Shown one piece after another: positions 1-5,000 of a stretch of DNA of 5,000 bases. The translations under genes were made by a program, and so were the position numbers. Source of the stretch: Chlorobiota bacterium (lineage in GTDB: Bacteria; Bacteroidota; Ignavibacteria; Kapaibacteriales; NICIL-2); NCBI GenBank assembly GCA_003695605.1, contig RFIK01000119.1, forward strand, positions 1 through 5,000, given 5' to 3'. The notes below the pieces were generated by a model that worked only from the letters and a program-made list of their open reading frames with translations, made no database searches and had not been told where the DNA came from. Position 1 is the stretch's first letter, and the number at the start of each line of letters is the position of its first letter.

Positions 1-126
1 GTCTATGGACACTTTGGTCGTGAGGAATTCCCGTGGGAATCACTCGATTTAGTCCCGTTCCTGCGGGAGCACTTCGGTGTCCGAGCCAGCGACGGCGTGC
101 AGGTGCAGCTCCTGCAAACGCAGTGA
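1..126 (+). CDS. metK: S-adenosylmethionine synthase, C-terminal end (partial)
   Basis: Reading frame 1 is open from the left edge to a TGA at 124-126 and gives 41 residues. They begin VYGHFGREEFPWESLDLV. The YGHFGR..FPWE signature followed by a leucine-rich helix is the conserved C-terminal end of bacterial methionine adenosyltransferase, the cytoplasmic enzyme that makes S-adenosylmethionine from methionine and ATP. The catalytic domains lie outside the window, so only the tail can be judged. The tail after the signature ends in a short glutamine/valine-rich stretch, which is lineage-specific. A tRNA gene starts only 39 bp downstream on the same strand, and no terminator is visible between them, so read-through into the tRNA is possible. 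The identification rests on the signature alone but is distinctive. Confidence 0.9.
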   Translation, partial: VYGHFGREEFPWESLDLVPFLREHFGVRASDGVQVQLLQTQ

Positions 127-144
127 AATTCCTTCCGAGCGCTG

Positions 145-152
145 TATTTTTG
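145..152 (+). promoter_or_regulatory. Possible -7 promoter element (TAnnTTTG type) for tRNA-Leu
   Basis: TATTTTTG matches the TAnnTTTG -7 consensus known for Bacteroidota primary sigma factors. It ends 13 nt before the first tRNA base, so a start near 158 would give a very short leader. No TTG element is visible at the usual 17-23 nt upstream, which weakens the call. The tRNA could instead be transcribed from the metK promoter. Confidence 0.35.
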
Positions 153-165
153 CGTCGTACGTAGT

Positions 166-247
166 GCGGAAGTGGCGGAATTGGCAGACGCACCATCTTG
201 AGGGGGTGGCGCCGAAAGGCGTGCGGGTTCAAGTCCCGCCTTCCGCA
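166..247 (+). tRNA. tRNA-Leu (anticodon GAG)
   Basis: This is a complete type II (long variable arm) cloverleaf. The acceptor stem GCGGAAG (166-172) pairs perfectly with CTTCCGC (240-246), and the discriminator is A247. The D stem is GCG/CGC (175-177 with 189-191). The anticodon stem CCATC/GGTGG (193-197 with 203+) carries the loop TTGAGGG, with anticodon GAG at 200-202, reading CUC and CUU. The variable arm is CGCC-GAAA-GGCG, and the T arm GCGGG-TTCAAGT-CCCGC has the usual TTC. The long variable arm, A discriminator and GAG anticodon all specify leucine. The bases after the discriminator are CAC, so the CCA tail is not encoded and must be added by tRNA nucleotidyltransferase. It sits between metK and its own terminator. 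Confidence 0.96.
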
Positions 248-252
248 CACGG

Positions 253-293
253 AATGCCCGCCAATGCTCCATGCGTGGCGGGCATTGTCTTTT
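253..293 (+). terminator. Intrinsic terminator after tRNA-Leu
   Basis: AATGCCCGCC (253-262) pairs perfectly with GGCGGGCATT (277-286), with one further A-T pair inside the loop. The stem is followed by GTCTTTT. A GC-rich stem and a short T-run 5 nt after the tRNA fit a rho-independent terminator for the tRNA (and for metK if co-transcribed). The T-run is modest. Confidence 0.8.
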
Positions 294-350
294 GGTAACC
301 GTTCTACCTCTGGAACGGCCGCGAAATTTGCATGACTGTTGATTTCCTCG

Positions 351-356
351 AAGGAG
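351..356 (+). promoter_or_regulatory. Ribosome binding site of the phosphatase gene
   Basis: AAGGAG lies 7 nt before the ATG at 364. It is a strong Shine-Dalgarno match that fixes this start. The minus-strand genes of this window show no comparable site. Confidence 0.85.
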
Positions 357-363
357 TGTTGAG

Positions 364-1929
364 ATGAGGATTCGTGTGTTCATCGCGCTGGCACTGATGG
401 TTGTTCCTACCCTGTCAGCACGGCCGCGGTTGGTGGTGTTGCTCTGCTACGACCAACTCCGCGCTGATCGGCTCGACGCTGTTCGACCGTGGCTTGGCAC
501 GCAAGGCTTTCTACGGTTGCTGCGGGAGGGTGTTGTTGCCGAGCGCTGCATGTACAATTACGCAACGACGGTCACGGCAGCTGGACATGCAACGATTGCA
601 ACAGGGTGCAACCCAGCCCGCCATGGAATTGTGGACAACGATTTTGTCATCAATGGGCGCCCTCTCTACGCAACTGACGATACGCTTCTCGGTGTACCAT
701 CGCCGCAACTTCTGCTCAAGCCTACGCTTGGGGACTATCTCAAAGCAAACTCTCCGCAAAGCAAGGTCTGGAGCTTTTCGCACAAGGATCGAGGGGCGAT
801 CTTTTTCGGTGGGCACAAGCCCGATGGTGCATGTTGGCTCGTGCCACACGTAGGATTGGGAAGTTCGCGGTACTATCCGCCACTGCCGACGTGGGTTACC
901 AAATTCAATCGTGAACATGCACCGGCGCGCGTTGCCGGAATTGTTTGGCAAGCGCAGTATGTACCGTCGGATCTGCCTGATACAGTGGAATGGGAAGGGC
1001 GCTTTCCTGGTGGATCCACCTACTTTCCGCACCGTATTCCTTCCGACACTGCCAGTGAAGATTTTTGGCGCGCATTCGCGCTTACGCCAATGGCGGTTGA
1101 ATGGCTCTTTCGTGCAGCACGTACGTGTATTGAGCAGGAGCAGCTGGGCGCTGATTCAATCCCCGACCTGCTCTGCATCAGCGTTTCGACGACTGACCTT
1201 GTTGGTCACCTTTTCGGGCACGATAGCCGTGAGTATGCGGAGCTGCTCGTCGCGTGCGACCAGATACTCGCAGCATTCCTCGATGAACTTGACAGGCGCA
1301 TCGGGCGTGAGCACTACGTACTCGTACTGACGAGCGATCATGGTGCGGGGAGCATCCCAGAACTCATGCGTGCGCAGGGACATGATGCGGGGCGGATTCA
1401 TACCGATACACTTCGTGCTCGAATCGAACGATGGTTCGCCGTTCAACGCGGAAACACTCCACATCAGCGGCTAGTGCGATACTTCTACCCCCCGTGGCTC
1501 TGGCTGAACCGCACTGCCGCAACAGTAGCTGGTATCCCATTTGATACTCTTTGCACTCGCTTGGCGCAATGGCTCACTACGCAGGAAGGAATTGGCATTG
1601 TGATGACAGCTGGGCAAATACAGCAACAAACGCGGGATACCGGTATTAGTGGCCTTGTGGCTCGGAGTTACCGTCCGGACCGTTGTGGCGATCTTGCAGT
1701 GTACCCAAGGGAGCATTGGATCTTTGGCACAACTCCCGCCCAGCACGGAACACCATATGCCTACGATCGGTGGGTACCTCTTGAGTTCTTCGGCTGGCAA
1801 CTGAAGCCGAGCACGATAGCCGTCCCCTGCTCTCCCGCAGATATAGTCCCTACACTTGCGCGAATGCTCGATCTCTCGATAGGGGAAGTTGATGGAACAG
1901 CACTCCAAGTGGGGATTCTCAGCCGATGA
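364..1929 (+). CDS. Exported PafA-like alkaline phosphatase
   Basis: This 521-residue protein belongs to the alkaline phosphatase superfamily, in the branch holding PafA-type phosphate monoesterases and nucleotide pyrophosphatases/phosphodiesterases. A short basic start plus hydrophobic core with a likely cut after TLSA (residue 19) indicates export to the periplasm or cell surface. Metal ligands appear in family order: D30 in CYDQ, the presumed nucleophile T69 in TTVTAAGH, D278 and H282 in TTDLVGH, D325/H326 in TSDHGAG, and H461 in QHGT. N92 (DNDF) and the K141-x-R143 pair in HKDRGAIF match the PafA phosphate-binding residues, which favours phosphomonoesterase over diesterase activity. Length is close to known PafA proteins (about 540-550). 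The start is fixed by the AAGGAG site. The gene ends in tandem stops, TGA then TAG. No good promoter was found upstream; GAAATTTG at 323-330 misses the TAnnTTTG pattern by one base and lacks a partner. A likely role is scavenging phosphate from organic esters, possibly under phosphate starvation (inference). Confidence 0.88.
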   Translation: MRIRVFIALALMVVPTLSARPRLVVLLCYDQLRADRLDAVRPWLGTQGFLRLLREGVVAERCMYNYATTVTAAGHATIATGCNPARHGIVDNDFVINGRPLYATDDTLLGVPSPQLLLKPTLGDYLKANSPQSKVWSFSHKDRGAIFFGGHKPDGACWLVPHVGLGSSRYYPPLPTWVTKFNREHAPARVAGIVWQAQYVPSDLPDTVEWEGRFPGGSTYFPHRIPSDTASEDFWRAFALTPMAVEWLFRAARTCIEQEQLGADSIPDLLCISVSTTDLVGHLFGHDSREYAELLVACDQILAAFLDELDRRIGREHYVLVLTSDHGAGSIPELMRAQGHDAGRIHTDTLRARIERWFAVQRGNTPHQRLVRYFYPPWLWLNRTAATVAGIPFDTLCTRLAQWLTTQEGIGIVMTAGQIQQQTRDTGISGLVARSYRPDRCGDLAVYPREHWIFGTTPAQHGTPYAYDRWVPLEFFGWQLKPSTIAVPCSPADIVPTLARMLDLSIGEVDGTALQVGILSR

Positions 1930-1963
1930 TAGCGCAGAATTTTTGAGCACAGCGAAAATTTTC

Positions 1964-1994
1964 TTGCATTGTAGGAATTTCTTTCGTAAGTTTG
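1964..1994 (+). promoter_or_regulatory. Putative promoter of the double-glycine peptide gene
   Basis: TTG (1964-1966) is followed after 20 nt by TAAGTTTG (1987-1994). This is an exact match to the TTG-N17-23-TAnnTTTG arrangement described for Bacteroidota promoters. Transcription would start near 2001, giving a leader of about 65 nt before the ATG at 2066. The position in the gap between the phosphatase stop and the peptide gene supports it. The consensus is short, so chance occurrence in AT-rich DNA is possible. Confidence 0.5.
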
Positions 1995-2010
1995 TCAGAG
2001 AAATTCCTAC
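1971..2010. repeat. Perfect 12-bp inverted repeat around the putative -7 element
   Basis: GTAGGAATTTCT (1971-1982) and AGAAATTCCTAC (1999-2010) are exact reverse complements separated by 16 nt. TAAGTTTG lies inside the spacer. The half-sites therefore cover the promoter spacer and the expected start point, as an operator would. As RNA the repeat would form a hairpin, but no T-run follows directly (the next bases are AGCGTTTTG), so it is a poor intrinsic terminator for the phosphatase gene. Whether it acts as DNA operator or RNA structure cannot be decided here. Confidence 0.6.
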
Positions 2011-2065
2011 AGCGTTTTGTGCGCTGAGGAATGGTGTATGTTCCACTGTTTTGTTGGAGGCTCTT

Positions 2066-2290
2066 ATGGACGTCCGCACAGTCGGACTGGAGCTCCTCAC
2101 CGCTGAGCAGATGCAAACTGTGATCGGCGGTGGTGGCGGGTGGTCCATCATTTGGGAGGACCCATTCGACCCCCGCGCAAATGATCCGACCCCGCCTCCT
2201 CCTCCAGGGAATGACCAAGAGCGAGGAGCTCTAGCCAACTGCTCGAGGAGTGCTACCATGAGAACGGACTCTTCTCGAGCGGTGAGTTGA
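2066..2290 (+). CDS. Putative double-glycine-leader secreted peptide (bacteriocin/RiPP-precursor-like)
   Basis: This is a 74-residue ORF with a Shine-Dalgarno TTGGAGG 5 nt before its ATG. Residues 8-22, LELLTAEQMQTVIGG, fit the class II double-glycine leader. Counting the second G (residue 22) as -1, the positions are L(-12), T(-11), M(-7), V(-4), G(-2) and G(-1), the pattern cut by C39-peptidase ABC exporters. The predicted mature part starts with three more glycines, then WSIIWEDPFDP, then an acidic and proline-rich stretch with five consecutive prolines (residues 43-47), and a polar C-terminal tail with a single cysteine (C59). This is not a typical pore-forming bacteriocin core and no known family is recognised; it could be a modified-peptide precursor, a signalling peptide or an exported hypothetical. 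The frame is open upstream to 1889, but that extension runs through the phosphatase end and the promoter. No modification or export gene lies within the window. A terminator follows immediately. Reading it as a real gene is an inference from the site, leader and terminator together. Confidence 0.62.
   Translation: MDVRTVGLELLTAEQMQTVIGGGGGWSIIWEDPFDPRANDPTPPPPPGNDQERGALANCSRSATMRTDSSRAVS
2238..2283 (+). other. Long hairpin in the 3' end of the peptide gene
   Basis: ACTGCTCGAGGAG (2238-2250) pairs with CTTCTCGAGCGGT (2271-2283) over 13 bp, including two G-T wobbles, around a 20-nt loop. Both arms carry the palindrome CTCGAG. The left arm contains GAGGAG, which sits 7 nt before an in-frame ATG at 2258 (codon 65) and would be sequestered by the fold. 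No T-run follows, so it is not itself a terminator. Function is unknown. Confidence 0.5.
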
Positions 2291-2333
2291 GTAGCGTCCC
2301 TGAATCAACACGTTCAGGGACGCTACGTTTTTT
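2291..2333 (+). terminator. Strong intrinsic terminator between convergent genes
   Basis: GTAGCGTCCCTGAA (2291-2304) pairs perfectly with TTCAGGGACGCTAC (2313-2326) around an 8-nt loop, followed by G and six T's (2328-2333). It begins directly after the peptide stop codon, and its T-run touches the stop codon of dut on the other strand. On the minus strand no T-run follows the stem, so it is best as a plus-strand terminator, though the hairpin may also hinder opposing transcription. Confidence 0.93.
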
Positions 2334-2776
2334 CAGGTGCCGGTACTCCCAAACCCCCCAACGCTGCGTTCAGTTGAAGGAAGCTGTTCGACAAGTTGCC
2401 ATGAAACGCGCTCGTAGCGTGCCACAACGAGCTGTGCGATACGCATCCCACGCTCGATGGTGAACGCACGAGCACTTGCGTTCGCCAGAATAACCTTGAT
2501 CTCACCGCGATAATCGCTGTCTATTGTGCCAGGGGAATTGAGGCAAAAAATACCGTGTGCGAGTGCTAAGCCGCTCCGTGAACGGATCTGGGCTTCGTAG
2601 CCATCCGGTAGTGCGATGGCAAGTGCAGTCGGGACAAGCAAGATCCCACCCGATGGAATGACGAGTGGCTCGGCAACGGCAGCGGCAATATCCATGCCGG
2701 CAGCCCCAGGGGTGGCGTACGTTGGAAGTGGTAGGTCTGCAAATGCTGGATCAGTGCGCTGGATGAGAATGTTCAT
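2333..2776 (-). CDS. dut: Deoxyuridine 5'-triphosphate nucleotidohydrolase (dUTPase)
   Basis: The 147-residue product has the size of homotrimeric bacterial dUTPases (about 150), which hydrolyse dUTP to dUMP and pyrophosphate, limiting uracil in DNA and feeding dTMP synthesis. All five family motifs are present in order: AGMDIAA (26-32), RSRSGLA (65-71), LNSPGTIDSDYRGEI (79-93) with presumed catalytic D86, RGMRIAQLVV (109-118), and the P-loop-like C-terminal STERSVGGFGSTG (134-146) that closes over the active site. The ATG at 2776 was chosen because MNILIQR is the normal family N-terminus; the frame is open further upstream but that part is the metal-exporter gene read in another frame. The start lies inside that upstream gene, overlapping it by 26 nt, and no Shine-Dalgarno site is visible, so translation probably depends on coupling. 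It is the last gene of the minus-strand run. Confidence 0.96.
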   Translation of the reverse strand: MNILIQRTDPAFADLPLPTYATPGAAGMDIAAAVAEPLVIPSGGILLVPTALAIALPDGYEAQIRSRSGLALAHGIFCLNSPGTIDSDYRGEIKVILANASARAFTIERGMRIAQLVVARYERVSWQLVEQLPSTERSVGGFGSTGT

Positions 2777-3695
2777 GGTCGGAGGTGAAGAGATCGTGGT
2801 CTTCGCAGCCTCTGCAATCCTGGGTATCAGCAAACCGTTCTCCTTCGAGTTGGAGTGTCGCATGATGAATCCCAAATTCTTCCTTGAGCTTGGTATGCAG
2901 ATCACGTAACGCTTGGTCGCGGTCGGTCGTTGTGGCAACCACAATATGGGCACTCATCGCGTGGGAGGTCGCTCCAAGTTGCCAGAGATGCAGGTCGTGA
3001 ACGTTCCGTACATCAGGATGTTCCTGCAGTGCCGTGCGCACCCTTTCAACGTCAAGGTGTGTAGGTGCAGATTCCATGAGGATTCCGATCGCTCGTCGGA
3101 TAATGCCAATACCACTCCGAGCAATGAATGCTGTGATTGCGATCGAGAGTAGCGGATCGAGCAATGTCCATCCACTCAGCGACATTGCGATTCCCCCGAC
3201 AATGACAACAAGCGACGAAAGCAAATCGTTGAGGACGTGCAAGTACGCGCTCTGCGTCGTCAAATGCGACGTCCCGCGAAGGACGTACCATGCTGCTCCG
3301 TTTGCAAGTGCCCCGATTGTAGCGGTTATGAGCATCGGGGTTGTGTGGATGGCACGAGGAGAGATGATTCGCTCAACAGCTTCCCAAGCAATCAAGCCAC
3401 AGAGAACGAGCAATACCAGCCCATTGACAAGTGCGGCTAAAATCTCCACACGTCGCCAGCCGAAGGTCAGCTTGTGCTGAGCAGTTCGCCGTTGCGCCAG
3501 ACGCAAGCTCAGGTACGCAATCGCCAAGGACGAAACGTCCACTACCATGTGAACGCTGTCGGAGAGCAATGCCAGCGACGCGGAAAGTATGCTGCCAATG
3601 AACTGGATTGCAGCAATGCCAGCAGTGATACCGAGCGCGATTGCAAGCGATCGGAGATCCCCTGCGATATGATGCTCGTGGTGATGCGCAGCCAT
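2751..3695 (-). CDS. Cation diffusion facilitator (CzcD/ZitB-like) metal exporter
   Basis: This 314-residue inner-membrane antiporter probably exports Zn2+ or related divalent cations (Co, Cd, Ni) in exchange for protons. Six membrane segments are visible at about 18-38, 42-64, 85-107, 120-140, 150-174 and 179-198. The transport site is the paired HxxxD: H49/D53 in segment 2 (HMVVD) and H153/D157 in segment 5 (HVLND), the His-containing form typical of zinc-type members. A cytoplasmic C-terminal domain follows with the family motif VHDLHLWQL (232-240) and a HAMSAH stretch. Both ends are metal-ligand rich: HHHEHH at 4-9 and a tail with CRGC and DHEHSHPAH. The ATG at 3695 shares one base with the deoC stop (TGATG); a TTG at 3698 is an alternative start. 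No Shine-Dalgarno site is seen. The 3' end overlaps dut by 26 nt. Exact metal specificity cannot be read from the sequence. Confidence 0.93.
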   Translation of the reverse strand: MAAHHHEHHIAGDLRSLAIALGITAGIAAIQFIGSILSASLALLSDSVHMVVDVSSLAIAYLSLRLAQRRTAQHKLTFGWRRVEILAALVNGLVLLVLCGLIAWEAVERIISPRAIHTTPMLITATIGALANGAAWYVLRGTSHLTTQSAYLHVLNDLLSSLVVIVGGIAMSLSGWTLLDPLLSIAITAFIARSGIGIIRRAIGILMESAPTHLDVERVRTALQEHPDVRNVHDLHLWQLGATSHAMSAHIVVATTTDRDQALRDLHTKLKEEFGIHHATLQLEGERFADTQDCRGCEDHDLFTSDHEHSHPAH

Positions 3696-4372
3696 CAATA
3701 CAGAGTGTGTGACGATTCGACTGTATCGGTGACGATTGCTACTCCCGCACTCGTTCCAAGACGCGAAGCGCCTGCATGGAGCAGCTCCAACGCTTGCGCA
3801 CGCGTTCGTATTCCACCCGATGCTTTGACCTTGACGTGGGAGGCAACGTGCTGGCGGAGCAATCGAACGTCATCTACCGTAGCGCCCCCATTGCCGAAAC
3901 CAGTCGAAGTTTTGATGAAGTCAGCTCCAGCAGCACTGACAAGATGCGCTGCACGAACTTTCTCCTCGTGGCTCAGTGCACCGCATTCAACAATGACCTT
4001 GACGATTGCACCGTTCGAATGTGCAGCTTCCACAACACCAGCAATATCGTCTACGACAAGCTGACCATCGCCACTTTTGAGCGCAGCAATGTTGAGCACC
4101 ATATCGAGCTCGCGGGCACCTGCAGCCAGCAGGTGCTCTGCTTCGGCTCGCTTGGTCGCAGAAAGATTCCCACCGAGTGGAAATCCCACGACAGAACAGA
4201 CGGGAATTGCTGTCTTTGCCAGCTCCTTGACTGCCAGTGGGACGTAACACGGCAAAACGCAGACCGATGCAAAGCCATACTCCATCGCTTCATGGCAGAG
4301 CTGAACAACGCGCTCCGGGGTGCTTTGCTCAGGGCGCAGGAGTGTGTGGTCAATCGTGTGAGCAATGTTCAT
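3695..4372 (-). CDS. deoC: Deoxyribose-phosphate aldolase
   Basis: The 225-residue protein is a class I aldolase that cleaves 2-deoxyribose 5-phosphate to acetaldehyde and glyceraldehyde 3-phosphate in the cytoplasm, the last step of deoxynucleoside breakdown. Its N-terminus IDHTLLRP is the family start signature. Key residues are the Schiff-base lysine K154 in DFIKTSTGFG, the second lysine K183 in VKVKASGGIRT, and D90 in ELDMVLNIAALKSGD. Length matches the short bacterial form (about 220). The phosphate-binding glycine motifs GGIRT and GTSAG (206-210) are intact. The ATG lies 2 nt after the rpiB stop, without a visible Shine-Dalgarno site, which suggests coupled translation. The stop overlaps the exporter start. 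Pairing with rpiB makes sense, since both handle pentose phosphates from nucleosides. Confidence 0.96.
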   Translation of the reverse strand: MNIAHTIDHTLLRPEQSTPERVVQLCHEAMEYGFASVCVLPCYVPLAVKELAKTAIPVCSVVGFPLGGNLSATKRAEAEHLLAAGARELDMVLNIAALKSGDGQLVVDDIAGVVEAAHSNGAIVKVIVECGALSHEEKVRAAHLVSAAGADFIKTSTGFGNGGATVDDVRLLRQHVASHVKVKASGGIRTRAQALELLHAGASRLGTSAGVAIVTDTVESSHTLY

Positions 4373-4374
4373 CG

Positions 4375-4818
4375 TTAGCGTCCGGTAAGTTGGTGGATTT
4401 TCTCGACACGACGCTCATGGCGCCCTCCCTCAAACGTTGCCTGGAGGAAGGCATCTGCGATTGCAATGAGCTCTTCGATCGTATGGAGTCGGGCGCCCAG
4501 GCAGAGGACATTTGCGTTGTTATGCTGCCGTGCAAGGCGCGCCATTTCTGGCGAGCAGCAGTTGGCAGCGCGAATACCAGTGACTTTGTTCGCGACGATG
4601 GAAACGCCAATACCACTGCCACAAAGCACGATGCCAAGCTCGTCTTCGCCGCTGGCAACAGCATGGGCAACAGCGATCGCAAAGTCGGGGTAGTCTACAG
4701 CATCGGTCGAGAATGTCCCCATGTCGTGGACGTGGAATCCTCGAGTGCAGAGGTGTTCGGCAAGTGCAGCTTTTGCAGCGTAGCCAGCATGGTCTGCGCC
4801 GAGAGCGATCCGTATCAT
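4375..4818 (-). CDS. rpiB: Ribose 5-phosphate isomerase B
   Basis: The 147-residue product belongs to the RpiB/LacAB family and interconverts ribose 5-phosphate and ribulose 5-phosphate in the pentose phosphate pathway. Visible signatures are GADHAG (7-12) with D9/H10, VDYPDFA (41-47), the catalytic cysteine C66 in LCGSGIGVSI, ANKVTGIRAA (76-85), and RQHNNANVLCLGAR (97-110) with H99. Length is usual for RpiB (about 145-150). LacA/LacB are related but the CGSGIG motif and the neighbouring deoC favour RpiB; allose 6-phosphate isomerase activity cannot be excluded. The ATG at 4818 overlaps the stop of the upstream DoxX gene in an ATGA arrangement, pointing to translational coupling. No separate promoter is apparent. 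Confidence 0.95.
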   Translation of the reverse strand: MIRIALGADHAGYAAKAALAEHLCTRGFHVHDMGTFSTDAVDYPDFAIAVAHAVASGEDELGIVLCGSGIGVSIVANKVTGIRAANCCSPEMARLARQHNNANVLCLGARLHTIEELIAIADAFLQATFEGGRHERRVEKIHQLTGR

Positions 4819-5000
4819 TCAACGCGTTCGGAAAGTTCGACATCGGAGATTCTTGCCGTGATGAGAGCGTCAACGCTGAATTGTCCAGCACCTGCGATGA
4901 TGAGCGCAAGTGCGAAGACGAAGTAGCTGAGCGCAAATTCTTTCTGTGCCCATGGGTTTGCCGCATGGGCACAGAATGCTGCAACGGCCATTGTACAGGC
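4815..5000 (-). CDS. DoxX-family membrane protein, C-terminal part (partial)
   Basis: The frame enters from the right edge and runs 61 residues to a TGA at 4815-4817; the start is outside the window. The visible part includes FALSYFVFALALIIAGAG, a hydrophobic membrane helix, followed by QFSVDALI. A final helix ending in G-x-G-x-[FY]-S-[LV]-D-A-L is characteristic of DoxX-family proteins, small four-helix membrane proteins with roles linked to quinone-dependent or thiol oxidation in some members and unknown in most. The preceding stretch, HAANPWAQKEFAL, fits the loop before the last helix. Its stop overlaps the rpiB start by 4 nt, so it is the upstream member of the same operon. Only the C-terminus was seen, so the family is likely but the function is open. 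Confidence 0.75.
   Translation of the reverse strand, partial: ACTMAVAAFCAHAANPWAQKEFALSYFVFALALIIAGAGQFSVDALITARISDVELSERVE

Noticed and set aside
299..318. Small inverted repeat CCGTTC/GAACGG upstream of the phosphatase gene
   Set aside because: A 6-bp stem with an 8-nt loop is expected by chance, and there is no T-run or promoter arrangement to give it a role.
323..330. GAAATTTG as a promoter for the phosphatase gene
   Set aside because: It misses TAnnTTTG at the important first base and there is no TTG 17-23 nt upstream.
3..383. 126-residue minus-strand frame
   Set aside because: It is antisense to the metK end, the tRNA and the terminator, all of which are well supported. The translation is rich in Arg/Ser/Cys with no recognisable domain.
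1889..2065. N-terminal extension of the peptide frame to an ATG at 1889
   Set aside because: The extension runs through the phosphatase 3' end, the inverted repeat and the putative promoter, and would place 59 extra residues before a leader that normally starts near the N-terminus. The ATG at 2066 has the TTGGAGG site.
1471..2259. 262-residue minus-strand frame
   Set aside because: It crosses the phosphatase gene, the promoter gap and the peptide gene in antisense. It has no recognisable motif and its glycine/proline runs are the complement of the peptide's glycine and proline codons.
2777..2953. N-terminal extension of dut by 59 residues
   Set aside because: This part is an alternative frame of the exporter's cytoplasmic domain and is not part of the dUTPase family, whose N-terminus is matched by the ATG at 2776.
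3474..4064. 196-residue plus-strand frame
   Set aside because: It is antisense to the exporter and deoC genes, has a Ser/Arg/Ala/Thr-rich composition and no domain.
4237..4926. 229-residue plus-strand frame
   Set aside because: It is antisense to deoC, rpiB and the DoxX gene, which have complete family signatures.
1..5000. CRISPR arrays, insertion sequences, prophage or integration signs
   Set aside because: No spaced direct repeats, transposase or integrase fragments, or duplicated tRNA ends were seen. The genes are mostly housekeeping in character.

Overview
The window is a compact, gene-dense piece of bacterial chromosome of moderate GC content. Genes converge on a strong terminator near 2291-2333. 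The organism is probably from the Bacteroidota/Chlorobi/Kapabacteria side of the FCB group. This placement is an inference, based on promoter-like elements of the TAnnTTTG type, a PafA-type alkaline phosphatase, a double-glycine-leader peptide, coupled genes without visible Shine-Dalgarno sites, and a tRNA that lacks an encoded CCA. No species assignment is possible from sequence alone.

Plus strand, 1-2333: the last 41 codons of S-adenosylmethionine synthase (metK) are followed by a tRNA-Leu with anticodon GAG and an intrinsic terminator. Next comes a full-length exported phosphatase of the PafA type in the alkaline phosphatase superfamily, and then a 136-bp regulatory-looking gap. The gap holds a perfect 12-bp inverted repeat whose loop contains a promoter-like TAAGTTTG. 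Behind it lies a 74-residue peptide gene whose N-terminus reads as a double-glycine export leader. A large hairpin in its 3' end and a 14-bp-stem terminator close this side.

Minus strand, 5000-2333: five genes lie in one tightly coupled run, in the order DoxX-family membrane protein (3' part only), rpiB, deoC, a cation diffusion facilitator metal exporter, and dut. Junctions are a 4-nt overlap, a 2-nt gap, a 1-nt overlap and a 26-nt overlap, so they are almost certainly one transcript starting beyond the right edge. RpiB and DeoC serve pentose- and deoxyribose-phosphate metabolism, and Dut keeps dUTP out of DNA. The exporter and the DoxX protein have no obvious pathway link to the rest.

The housekeeping genes are ordinary. 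The part worth a second look is 1930-2333: a small, probably secreted, acidic and proline-rich peptide with its own putative promoter, a dyad around that promoter, and structured RNA at its end.
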